From contig CAJNDS010001458.1 in assembly GCA_905221605.1 (NCBI GenBank), positions 60,001-124,000 of the forward strand: a stretch of DNA of 64,000 nt. Reading direction: 5' to 3'. The notes beneath the pieces were generated by a model. The model was given only the letters and a program-made list of their open reading frames with translations. It had not been told where the DNA came from and made no database searches. The position numbers and the translations under genes were made by a program. Shown piece by piece: positions 32,941 to 42,441 of this stretch (position 1 is the first letter of the stretch; each line of letters starts with the position of its first letter). The DNA comes from Symbiodinium natans (taxonomy: Eukaryota; Sar; Dinophyceae; Suessiales; Symbiodiniaceae).

Positions 32941-33014
32941 CCCTAAACCCCTAAACCCCTAAACCCTAACCCTAAACCCTCAGCCCTTGAAAGCACCCGC
33001 GAAAGAAAAAACTA
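32941..33014 (+). repeat. 74-bp direct repeat, right copy
   Basis: Identical to 31,877-31,950. Divergence after it begins abruptly at GCCCTATC. Confidence 0.95.
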
Positions 33015-33028
33015 AGCCCTATCACTAC

Positions 33029-33168
33029 GTGCCCTAAAATGGGCAGATGTACAGTTATAACTGGTTGATAACCTTAACCCCTAGACCCTCAACCCTCAAC
33101 CCGAAACCCGAAACCCTAAACCCTAAACCTATGGTTCTAATTGGTTTATAAGTACCACGAACCTCCAC
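33029..33168. mobile_element. MITE-like element M2b carrying a telomere-like tract
   Basis: Shares GTGCCCTAA, TTATAACTGGTTGATAA and TTTATAAGTACCACGAACCTCCA with the element at 35,438-35,566. A tract of about 59 bp of degenerate CCCTAAA (33,073-33,131) lies where the other copy has none. Confidence 0.6.
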
Positions 33169-33394
33169 GTAAGCCCTAGCGAGAGGCTGCGCAGCTCCTC
33201 CCGCAGCGCCGCCAGAGAGGCTTTGGCCTGCAAGATCAGACTTTTCAAAAGAGGGGTAGTCGGTGTTGTGTTTGTCTTTGCTGAGTGTAGATCTGAAAGT
33301 CTCTGAGCCTCGCTGCCATAGAGAAAAAGCCCACGTGCGCGAACTCCTACCTTCAACAGTCTGGTTTTGTACAAGATGCAGGGCCAGCCTGTTC

Positions 33395-33840
33395 AACAGT
33401 TTAGGGTTTAGGGTTTAGGGTTCAGGGTTTAGGGTTTAGGGTTTAGGGTTTAGGGTTCAGGGTTCAGGGTTCAGGGTGCAAGATCAGGTTTTTTAACAAA
33501 GGGGGTGGTCGGTTGAGTTTGGGGTTTGGGGTTTGGGGTTTGGGGTTTGGGGTTTGGGGTTTGGGGTTTTGGGCTTTGGGCTTTGGGCTTTGGGCTTTGG
33601 GCTTTGGGCTTTGGGCTTTTGGCTTTTGGCTTTTGGCTTTTAGGCTTTGGGCTTTAGGCTTTAGGCCTTAGGCTTTGGGCTTTGGGGTTTAGGGGTTTAG
33701 GGATTTAGGGGTTTAGGGGTTTAGGGGTTTAGGGGTTTAGGGGTTTAGCGGTTTAGGGGTTTAGGGGTTTAGGGCTTTACGGGTTTAGGGGCTTAGGGGT
33801 TTAGGGGTTTAGGGGTTTAGGGGTTTAGGGGCTTGGGATT
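33395..33840. repeat. Ladder of telomere-like variants
   Basis: Consecutive homogeneous blocks: TTTAGGG/TTCAGGG, then TTTGGGG (33,517-33,565), then GGGCTTT (33,566-33,615), then GGCTTTT, then GGGGTTTA octamers (33,690-33,835). Each block differs from its neighbour by one base or one insertion. Confidence 0.95.
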
Positions 33841-35437
33841 TAGGGTTTCGGGTGGCTCCGGTGATTTAGGGTTGCAGGCTGAGGGCAGAGAATTTCCACG
33901 GGAGCCGATCACACAGCATCACGGTCTTTTTGGTCTGGGAATTGACCCAAGAACTACCTCCCTGAACCCTCAAAGCACCTGCACACCCCTGGGATGGCCC
34001 CTGAAACAGCCAAGCCATAATCCGGGCATCTTGTTTGAGGACCCGAAACAAGGTACCACGATGGGATTCTACAGGAAGAACCAAGAGGTCTCCCCTACCC
34101 TGGTTGCTGAGTACCCTGGGCCAAAGAAAGCAAACCCTTCAATTATGGTAGGATTTTATATACCCCAAAACGTTACCTACTCAGCTACGAAGCTACACCC
34201 CAAAGGCGAAACCCAAGCCCTGGTTGGATTGAAAGGCCTTGTCCAGCGCCTCTGCCGCCGCCCTGGCTGCCTGGGCCCGAGAAGCGGCGGTTTTGCAGGC
34301 TTACAGCGACTCAACAACACTCTAGACTGGGAACGTGCAATTTGGACCTAAACCTCCACTTGCGGCACGGTGTACCGTAAAACCCCAAACCCCAAGCCCC
34401 CCCAAACCCTGGATCACTTGAACCCTAAGCAGTGTTAGGCCACCCTTGAACCCTGAGCCCTTCACAAGCATTCACCCGATGCAATCCTATGCTGTGTTGG
34501 GATCTCAGGTGCAGTGGTTTCCAGCAACTTTTGGCTGGCTTCGCGGGTTGCGAGTGCCTGGTCAAGGTTCGGGTGTACAGGCTGCTTTGGGTTCAGGGTT
34601 GAGGGTTTTGGAGTTCAGGCGCTTTATTTACCGGTTTGACAGCTCCAACTGAACAGGGCCAAGCGCCTTGATTCCCCCAATGACCCACCCAAGGCTCTCA
34701 CCTGGCTTCTTCAACCCTCAGCCTCAACACAAGGGTTCCTCCCTTCACTTCCCTGTCTACACAACTATAACAACAAATAACAGCCAAGTGGCCTGTTTCG
34801 ATTTCAGTACTCAAAGGAAATTTGAGAGGAAATTGGTGTTCCAAACAACAGCGTTCCGATGCGTGATTGCTCGGATCACGGTCACACTCCACAAAGTCGG
34901 CGCCCGTCAACCGCCCGCAAACATGCCACAATATAGAACACAATTGCTGAAATCCATATAGCTGACCAAATCGTCAAAACGGGCCAAGCATTGACAGAAA
35001 CATCATTAGAGAGAGAAAATGGGGAGTGTTCCGTTAAACGATAGAGAATTAGCTTACGTGACAAGAGCCAAACCCTTAAAGAAAAAATCCAAAAAAAATG
35101 TCCAAAATAATTCCTCTCCAAAGAAAACAGTTCGGGTGGGGGATGGGGCTACTAAGCTATGCAAGCGCGCGATAGGGAGTGCGCTCCTAGATCTCAAGAA
35201 AAATGGCGCACTTCCCGCGGCCTACACCGATGCACACCTTAAACCCTGAACCCAAACCCTAATCTCCAAACCCGAAACCCCAAACCCTAACTCCTAAAGC
35301 CCCTGCCTTCGCCGACTCGCGTTCCGCGAGAGGGCCGACGAGGGTCCTTCCGAGTTATCCATCCCTTTGAGGGCTTTTAAGGGCTATGGGGTTATGGGGT
35401 TCAGGGCTTATGGTGACAATCCGCACCCCAAAACCTG
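33841..35437. other. Unique sequence with unconvincing ORFs
   Basis: The plus-strand frame 33,833-34,351 (172 codons) begins inside repeat but has a non-repetitive middle (GILFEDPKQGTTMGFYRKN). The frames 34,668-34,961 and 35,019-35,249 (plus), the latter with a Lys-rich KPLKKKSKKN stretch, also lack known motifs. Base composition from 34,700 to 35,220 is more AT-rich than the surroundings. Confidence 0.35.
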
Positions 35438-35566
35438 CTTGGAGGTTCATGGTACTTATAAACCAATTATAACGGTACTTATAACCCCACTTATAAGCCC
35501 CTTAAGTGCCCTAATATGGTGATAAGCACAGTTACAACTGGTTGATAAGTACCATGAACCTCCAAG
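35438..35566. mobile_element. MITE-like palindromic element M2
   Basis: Terminal inverted repeats of about 36 bp: CTTGGAGGTTCATGGTACTT at 35,438 and its near-perfect complement ending at 35,566. The centre is AT-rich with several TTATAA motifs. No coding capacity. Confidence 0.75.
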
Positions 35567-36095
35567 TACTGCTGTGCAAGAGCCGAAATCTCCTGGTGTT
35601 CAGCGCCTTGGCCTTGGCAAGGAGCTTCTCACCTGCAGCGTTTTAGGTTGGGGTTGAGGTTTGGGGTTTGGGGTTTAGGGTTGAGGGTTTAGTTTAGGGT
35701 TTTGGGTTTGGGGTTTTGAGGGTCTTATCATGGTCTGGGCTTAGGGCTTAGGGGTTTCAGAGGTCTTGCCCGCAATGTGGTGTCGCACCGTGAGTTCTAA
35801 ACAAGAAGGGTTTAGAATAGGTGCTCTGGGGCTAGCTTACCTCAAACAGTGAGTGATTAAATGGCAGGAGCACCCTAAAGCCTAAACCCTAAACCCTTAG
35901 CCCTGATCGCCAAACCCTAAACCCTAAACCCAAACCCTAAACCCTAAACCCCTAAACCCCTAACCCCTAAGCCTACATACACCGTAAAGCTTCAACCCCT
36001 GACCCCTGAACCCCTGCAAGCCTTCAACACCCCTGAACCCTGAACCCCTGAAAGCCTTCAACCCGAACCGAAGACCCTAAACCCTAAACCCTAAG
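35567..36095. other. Telomere-like tracts, no supported gene
   Basis: G-rich degenerate tract at 35,640-35,720 and C-rich tracts at 35,870-35,970 and 36,060-36,095 around short unique islands. Confidence 0.5.
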
Positions 36096-36116
36096 GCAGG
36101 ATTCTCGTCGCCTGGA

Positions 36117-36151
36117 GCGACGAAGCCGCTGCCGCCCCAGGTTGCCACTTC
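36117..36151 (-). CDS. Candidate micro-exon between inverted telomere-like tracts
   Basis: After the acceptor CTTCCAG|GAAGTG the frame reads EVATWGGSGFVAP, then may continue GDENPA. A CCCTAAA tract lies left (36,060-36,095) and TTTAGGG right (36,178 on). The 3' end is uncertain; 36,117 is the nearest in-phase GC. Confidence 0.35.
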
Positions 36152-36539
36152 CTGGAAGTGGGTGTTTAGGAGAGTGTGGTTTAGGGTTTAGGGCTCAGGC
36201 GCCAACCCCTAAACCCTCAACCCCCCTAAACCAAACCCCAAAACCTGCCTTTTTGGGCTAGGTTCCCAAGAATCTGAAAAAGGACCCTAAACCCCCACTT
36301 CCGGACACCGTTGGGGGAGTGCCGCAGGGCTGCGCGCCGGCCACAGCGCTCAGATGGCGCGCGCCCCACGCCCAGGGTGTGCGACGCGCGCACGGCACCT
36401 GTTGCGGGCATGTGGGGGCCCACCAAAAGCAAACAGGGGTTTAGGGCTCAGGTTTGGAGTGTTTCGGTTTACCAAAAATGCCCCAAGAGGCCTGGAAACC
36501 CCTACCTCATTTCCAACAGAGCCTCTCGACACCCTAAGT

Positions 36540-36635
36540 TTCCGAGCCCGCGCCTCCGAACTCCCCGCGAGCCCAGGGCGCAAAGGGCAGCGTGTCGTCG
36601 TCGCCCACGTCGGGGTCTTCAAGCAGGTGTGGCTC
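36540..36635 (-). CDS. Candidate exon with acidic motif
   Basis: GCAAG|GAGCCACACC opens a frame reading EPHLLEDPDVGDDDTLPFA and onward WARGEFGGAGSE to a TAG at about 36,534. Composition and the clean acceptor suggest real coding sequence, either a terminal exon or one ending at an internal donor. Family unknown. Confidence 0.4.
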
Positions 36636-36639
36636 CTTG

Positions 36640-37640
36640 CTTGCTGCGGGATTAGGGTTGAGGGTTTTGGAGCTTTCGCGGCTGTGAGGGCCTGAAGGGA
36701 CTTGAGGTCTCGGAGCCCCGTGCCTGCGAACTGGAACACGCTGAAGCAGTGACATTTTAACACTTTGGGAGTCCTGTAGGCTACCTAAGAATCCGTTAGG
36801 CAACTGCTACGGCACACAAGCCTACCCGGAAAGCTCCCCTTGTAACTCAACAAGCCCATTCAAAGACCCAACAGCGCACCTGTCCGGAGTTTTTCGGGCT
36901 TTCGGGCTTTGCTCAGTGTATAAACCACGAAGCACCCAAACTCCTTTGAACCTGGGCCTTAGGGACTGGAGCCCTGGCCGCCTACACCCCCTGAACCCGC
37001 TGAAGCCCTCGCGTGCTGAAGCCGGACGAGCCTGAACACTGCGGCTGCCCTTCGAGGCACAGTTGCCCTCCAGCTCCCTTGGCTGCGTTTAGTTTGGGGT
37101 GGAAGGTTTAGAGGGTTTGGAGGGTTTAGAGGGTTTTAGAGGGTTTAGAGGGTTTTAGAGGGTTTAGAGAGTTTAGAGGGTTTTGAGGGTTTAGAGGGTT
37201 TAGCAGGGTTAGAGGGTTTAGAGGGTTTGAGGTTTAGGGTTTCGGGTTTTATGGGTTCTGGGTTGATGGCGAACGGCCAAACCCTCCACGAGACTTTGGC
37301 GCTCGACAGGCAGGGCCCAGTAGTCTTGAGGTTTAGGGCTTTAGGGTTCTCAGGGATTCGGAGGGTTTTAGGGCTTCAGGGCACTGGGGGCATTGAAGAT
37401 GAATATCATTATAGTCCCTATTATTAATATTAGCACTAAATATTCCGATTATTATTAGTATAATTTTATTTATTCTTGTCATTCTTCTTATTCTTATTAT
37501 GTTTTTCATTATTATTCTTATCATGATTATCAGAAATATCATTGTTACTATGATTATTTTTATCATCATTATTTGTACTATTATTATTATTAATATTATT
37601 TATTATTATTATTATTCTTATTATTAAGAGTTCTTTTTTC
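36640..37640. repeat. TTTAGAGGG repeats (37,082-37,225), AT-rich ATT-type microsatellite (37,400-37,625)
   Basis: The first is a telomere-like variant with an inserted AG pair (TTTAGAGGG), about 15 units. The second is a degenerate ATT/ATTCTT stretch that produces an artificial Ile/Asn-rich frame. Between 36,640 and 37,080 there is unique sequence with one possible minus-strand exon near 36,745 (CFSVFQFAGTGLRDL). Confidence 0.8.
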
Positions 37641-39013
37641 CAGGGTTGCCTTCTGCGGCCGGGCGGCCGAAGATGCGCCTCCACGGCATCCAGGCGCTCC
37701 TGCATGGAACAGCTTCGATGTCTCGAGGGGTGTAGGCTCAGGGGTTTAAGGCTTAGGGTTTGGGGTTTGGGGTTTAGGGCTTGGGGTTTAGGGTTCAGGG
37801 TTCAGGGTTCAGGGTTCAGGGTGTAGGGTGCAGGGTGCAGGGTGTAGGGTGTAGGGTGTAGGGTTACGCAGCCGCATCGAGGTGCGTTTGGGGGAATTCA
37901 GGGGTTCGGGGAAGACTTGCGGTTGAGGGGTTTTGGGTTAGGAGTTCAGGGTTCGGGGCTTCATGGGCTCGAACCGTACGTGATCCCAAAAGCCGAGACC
38001 GTGAAACCCTCAGCACCTGCCAAGAATGTCCCTAAACCCTAAACCCCAAACCCTAAACCCCAGACCCTAAACCCTAAACCCTATATTAGACGAGGGTGGG
38101 CCCAGGCGCCTCGACCATGGCGCCCTGGGAATTCATGCTCTCCACCTGGGAGGTTTCTCTGAAGGGGTACCCGTTGTGTTGGGGTTTCGGGTTTTGGGTT
38201 TAGGGTTTCGGGTTTAGGGCTTAGGGCTTAGGGTCTAGGGTCTAGGGTCTCGGGTCTAGGGTCTAGGGTCTAGGGTCTAGGGTCTAGGGTCTACCGTCTA
38301 GGGTCTAGGGTCTAGGGTTTAGGGTTTAGGGTTTAGGGTTTAGGGTTTAGGGTTTAGGGTTTAGGGTTTAGGGTTTAGGGTTTAGGGTTTAGGGTTTAGG
38401 GTTTAGGGTTTAGGGTTTAGGGTTTAGGGTTTAGGGTTTAGGGTTTAGGGTTTTAGGGTTTAGGGTTTAGGGTTTAGGGTTTAGGGTTTAGCAGGGGTGG
38501 GCAGGGGTGGGAGGGGGAGGAGGCTTTGGAATGAAGGGCTTAAGGGTTTGGGGGCTCGGCTAGTACGTGTTCGGGGGGTTGAGTTTGGCCGGCGAGGACT
38601 TTTCGTCGAGAAATTCGTTGCAACGCATGACTGCTTCAGATAAAACCCTAAACCCTAAACACTAAACCCTAAACCCTAGACCCCAAACCTCCTGAATTCA
38701 TCTTAAGCTTGGGTGCCCACCTCCTGCGCCGTGCGCACAAGCTCCTTGACTAGGTCCAGGATGACAGCTTCAGCATTGGCTCGCTTCTCCTGCCATCTCT
38801 CAGTTGAAGGCACATCTAGAACCCCTGAGCCTTCAACCCTTAACCCTACACCCCAAATCCTAAATCCGAAACCCGAAACCCTAACCCTAAACCCTGAACC
38901 CTAAACCCTACACTCCACATCCTATGCGCCTTTTCGTCCCCAACGCAGACAGACCCTTGCAGCCTCCACCTCGGCCATGAAATTCTGGAGCTGCGACTCC
39001 AGCTCGAGATAGC
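37640..39013 (-). CDS. Partial multi-exon gene, coiled-coil-like protein
   Basis: Four exons join in one phase on the minus strand: 38955-39013 (YLELESQLQNFMAEVEAAR), 38721-38789 (EKRANAEAVILDLVKELVRT...), 38110-38145 (VESMNSQGAMVE) and a last one starting at 37699 (ERLDAVEAHLRPPGRRR), whose end lies between 37,640 and 37,678. All acceptors are AG|G; donors are GT, GT and GC. The peptide is charged and helix-prone, suggesting a coiled coil. Introns 2 and 3 begin in the sense strand with TTTAGGG-like and end with CCCTAAA-like tracts. The upstream end is unresolved: candidate exons lie at 39,672-39,715 and at 39,290-39,365. Function unknown. Confidence 0.5.
37745..37867. repeat. TTTAGGG/TTCAGGG/TGTAGGG tract
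   Basis: About 17 heptamers, with variants in blocks (TTTGGGG, TTCAGGG, TGCAGGG, TGTAGGG). Confidence 0.9.
38185..38495. repeat. Long (TTTAGGG)n tract with TCTAGGG block
   Basis: Degenerate part to 38,230, then about 12 TCTAGGG heptamers, then about 25 nearly perfect TTTAGGG heptamers to 38,495. One of the longest pure tracts in the window. Confidence 0.95.
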
Positions 39014-39671
39014 CTCGTGATTTTTTGGGGGGAGATCCTTCCCAAAATCCTCAAAACCCTAAACCCAAAGCTCTTGAACCCCTCTAAAACCCCAAGCTGC
39101 AGAACCTAAAGGCCCTGAACCCAGCCTTGAACCCCTGAGGCTCAAACCCTAAACCTCAAGGGGTTTAGGGTATAGGGTTTGGGGTTTAGGGTTTAGGGTT
39201 TAAGGTTTGGGGTTTAGGGTTGAGAGTTGAGGGTTTCGGGTTGAGGGTTTACGGTTTGGGGTTTGTGGTTTAAGGCTGAATTCAAAATAAGTGAGTGATT
39301 CCGCTGCGCCTTGCGCATGTAGCAGGCCGCTCGCCTCGACGGCAGATTTGATCCGGCTCCTTTGAAAGTCCATGTTTTGATGTTTCGGGGGTTCAGGGGG
39401 TCGGGGTTTGGCGTTTAGGGATACGGGTTTTGGGGTTTCCTTTCGGAACTCACCCTTCCCCCCCGACCCAAAATATGGCCCCAAGTCAAGCAAAGGACAC
39501 AGATATTGGTGGGTCATACCCCGTGAACTCCTCCCTGTGAAAAACAAAGCCCGAAACCCCCAAACCTCAAGCCGTTCGCCTAAAAGCCCTGAACCCTAAA
39601 CCCCTTTTCCCCTAAACCCTAAACCCTAAGCCCTAAACCCCAAAAAACTCTAGATCCAAAGCAGCCCTCTA
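39014..39671. repeat. Telomere-like tracts and one candidate exon
   Basis: CCCTAAA-like stretch 39,050-39,150, TTTAGGG-like stretch 39,163-39,260, CCCTAAA-like stretch 39,590-39,645. Between them, minus strand 39,290-39,365 has AAAG|GAGCCGG followed by a possible frame SRIKSAVEASGLLHAQGAAE; other frames are also open there. Confidence 0.5.
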
Positions 39672-39715
39672 TTCTTCAGGGCCAGCGTCTGCTCCGAGAC
39701 CAGCTTCCGCACCTC
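39672..39715 (-). CDS. Candidate exon, coiled-coil-like
   Basis: CTCCCAG|GAGGTGCGG opens EVRKLVSEQTLALKN. It lies between a CCCTAAA-like tract (39,590-39,645) and a TTTAGGG/CTTAGGG tract (39,755-39,852). Probably an upstream exon of the coiled-coil gene at 37.6-39.0 kb. The 3' end is approximate. Confidence 0.4.
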
Positions 39716-39754
39716 CTGGGAGGAACGTTGCGGGTGCTGTTGGCTTACTGGGTT

Positions 39755-40855
39755 TGGGGTTTCGGGTTTAGGGTTTAGGGTTTAGGGCCGAGGGCCTAGG
39801 GCCTAGGGCTTAGGGCTTAGGGCTTAGGGCTTAGGGCTTAGGGTTTGGGGTCTTTTTCTGCCAAAGGACTTGAGGATTAGCTAGCCTATGTATTTGTATA
39901 TGATCCCTTAAAGGGCTCTAGGAAGACACAAGCACCTAACGTTCCCTGACTCGCGATGAAAAGCTCGAGAGGCTGCTGGCCGCTGACCTCTTAACTTCAG
40001 CTCCTCAACAGCCCGGGCTGAAGAGTCAAAGTTCAGGCCGGTCAGGTTCGCAGAAGGCCGAAGCCCAGACTCCCAACTGCCAAAGTAGTCCCCAAAAAGG
40101 CCCCCGAAAGGGGTTTAGGGTTTAGGGTTTAGGTTTTAGGGTTTCGGGTTAGGGTTTAAGGGTTTAGGGCCCCAAAAAAGTGAAGAGGGCGAGGCTCGAT
40201 CACTTTCCGCTTTGCCCTGGGCGGAAGGACCTTGGGCGCGGCCTGCAAGGAAGCAAGGCTTGGCTGAGGGCTTAGGGTTTAGGGCTTAGGGCTTAGGGCC
40301 TAGGGGTTAGGGCTTCTAGGGTGGGGCCCCACAATCATGCACCCCTAGGGTTTAAGGGTTTAGGGTCCAGGCCTTCTGCCCCTAAATGACCATCCGAGGA
40401 GGACTTGACTCCAAGACTCTACTGCGCTTTACAAACGGACCCGCGCTTGCAGTCCTTGGGGTCAACCAAGGCCCGAATTGCAAAGCGAGTACCCACGCCC
40501 TCTCACAGCAGACCACATCTTGGCCCCCGGTGGCCTGGATCGTGGCCGGCCGGGAATCCTTGGCCGAGTCTGGTGGCAACTGCATCTGCAAGTGCGGATC
40601 GAGCCGGAACCTTTAAAAAAAAAACCTCCATTAAAAAGAGGGTTGATGATGTGAAAAGAGGGTTAGGGTTTAGGGCCTTCAAGGATTTCCGGGCCATGGG
40701 GTTTGGGGGTTATAGGGTTTAGGGTTCAGGGTTCAGGGTTCAGGGTTCAGGGTTCAGGGTTTAGGGTTTAGGGTTTAGCGATCAGACCTTGCTCTGGGCT
40801 CCAGAAATAAGAGTTTCAGCGCCCCCTCTGCCAAGCTCTAGGCCGTTCTTAATGC
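39755..40855. other. Telomere-like tracts and an undecided ORF region
   Basis: G-rich tracts at 39,755-39,852, 40,110-40,170, 40,265-40,310 and 40,715-40,780. The unique block 40,380-40,620 is open on both strands (76 codons plus, 69 codons minus) and I cannot decide which strand, if any, is coding. Confidence 0.4.
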
Positions 40856-41118
40856 TACATATATACATATACAGATATATAGATATACAGATATACAGAT
40901 ATATAGATATATAGATATATAGATATATAGATATATAGATATATAGATATATAGATATATAGATATATATATATAGATATATAGATATATAGATATATAG
41001 ATATATAGATACATAGATATATAAGTATATGGATATATAGATATATAGATATATGGATATATTGATATATAGATATATAGCTATATAGATATACTGATAT
41101 ATTGATATATAGATCTCT
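40856..41118. repeat. (ATAGATAT)n microsatellite
   Basis: About 260 bp of AT-rich octamer repeats. The 98-codon minus-strand frame of Ile/Tyr/Ser repeats across it is a by-product. Confidence 0.95.
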
Positions 41119-41989
41119 CACGCCAGGTGATGAACTCATGTTCGGCGACAAGACCTGAGCCTCTTAAACCCCAAGCCCCGGAAATCACAAAACCTTGAAC
41201 TCTCCCCACCAATCTCTGCACCAGTGTCTTCGGGGCAGCTCAGCAAGGAAAGCCGCTCCGGTGCAGGATCCGACGCCATCTTCTCCAGCAGCATCTGTCA
41301 GGATATGTCAGGATTTCATGGAATTTAAACAAGATGCAGCTGAGTATGCTGTATTGGGTAGCAGCCGAAAAAAGACGAGAGAGAGAGAGAGAGAGAGACT
41401 GAGAGAGAACACAACGACGAAAACTGATAACAAAAGCCAACTTCTCCCTTAAACCTCCAAGTCCAAATTGTAGATGGCCGTTCACAGGAAACATGCACCA
41501 GCTTTGCATCCTCCCGCCTCATGCCGCTCGCACGACGCCTCCTCCGGAGCGTCCAACGATGCTGCCTACGTAGCGCGAGGGTCTGGAGTTCAGGGCTTAG
41601 GGATGTTCAGGGTTGAAACTGCAACCGAGCTGGCCACCTCGTCCATGGCAGCTAGTTGCCGCAGATCGTCCCGGCTAATCGTGCAGGGAGGCGGAGAGGG
41701 ATTCCCCGCGGCCATGAGAGAGAGATGCTGCGGGGCAATACGGAGGTTCAGTGCGTTGAGGCTGGGGTGTTCCGGGACCCGCGGATCGCCAGACACACCT
41801 GAATCCCAAGAACTACCACAACGGAAGAACCCGTGCAACTTACACAAGGGGCCATACCAAGAAACGAACCTGTCCACCTCGGCCCAAAAACCACAAACCA
41901 GAACCGCTTGGAAATGCAGCTGTAGGTTCAGGGGTTGGAATTCGAGCTTAGGGTTTATCAAGCAATCCTAGATAACCCGAAGCCGGAGC
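41119..41989 (-). other. Candidate minus-strand exons, not assembled
   Basis: Three stretches look coding on the minus strand: about 41,220-41,310 (LLEKMASDPAPERLSLLS), about 41,490-41,570 (DAPEEASCERHEAGG) and about 41,645-41,695 (RDDLRQLAAMDE before GAG|GTGGCC). A (GA)n microsatellite lies at 41,377-41,400. Splice phases between them could not be fixed. Confidence 0.35.
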
Positions 41990-42051
41990 CTCAGCCAGGG
42001 CCTCACTCAGCGCAATTTTAACCCGCCCTCGGATGCGCTCCGACGAAGGTC
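41990..42051 (-). CDS. Candidate exon
   Basis: GCACAG|GACCTTCG and GCTGAG|GCTCC bound a 62-nt frame encoding PSSERIRGRVKIALSEALAE, a helical, charged sequence. Acceptor AG|G, donor GC. It may belong to the same gene as the stretches at 41.2-41.7 kb. Confidence 0.4.
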
Positions 42052-42441
42052 CTGTGCATCGCCTGCTTGGACCATCCTGGATCGGAGGGCACCAGCGGCT
42101 TGGGGATGTGAGGGGTGCTTAGAGGGTTTCCGTCTCCTTGTACGTACCTCGTACGTGTACCTGTGATGTCACACAAGAAGGGGGCCGGCTTTATAACAGC
42201 CCCCCATGCGCGCATTCTATCGACGCTCGGGGATGAACAACCCTGCAAGATGCGCCACAAGCCAGGCTTCCCCGACAAGAACCGATGTCCCACAGCTGAA
42301 ACATGGCAGTGACGAGGCACCGAGCTGAGTCTGGGCATTTCTTCCTTTTTCTACGGGACGTACCACGACACGGGTCCACTTGCCCGTGGCAGGGATGCGG
42401 GCACACACATCCGTGAAACACGTCTGGGACCTGCTATGGAT

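Noticed and set aside
32065-32962. Long ORFs on both strands over the 42-bp minisatellite
   Set aside because: All follow from a repeat unit divisible by three; none has a preferred frame.
40855-41151. 98-codon Ile/Tyr/Ser-rich ORF
   Set aside because: Translation of an (ATAGATAT)n microsatellite.
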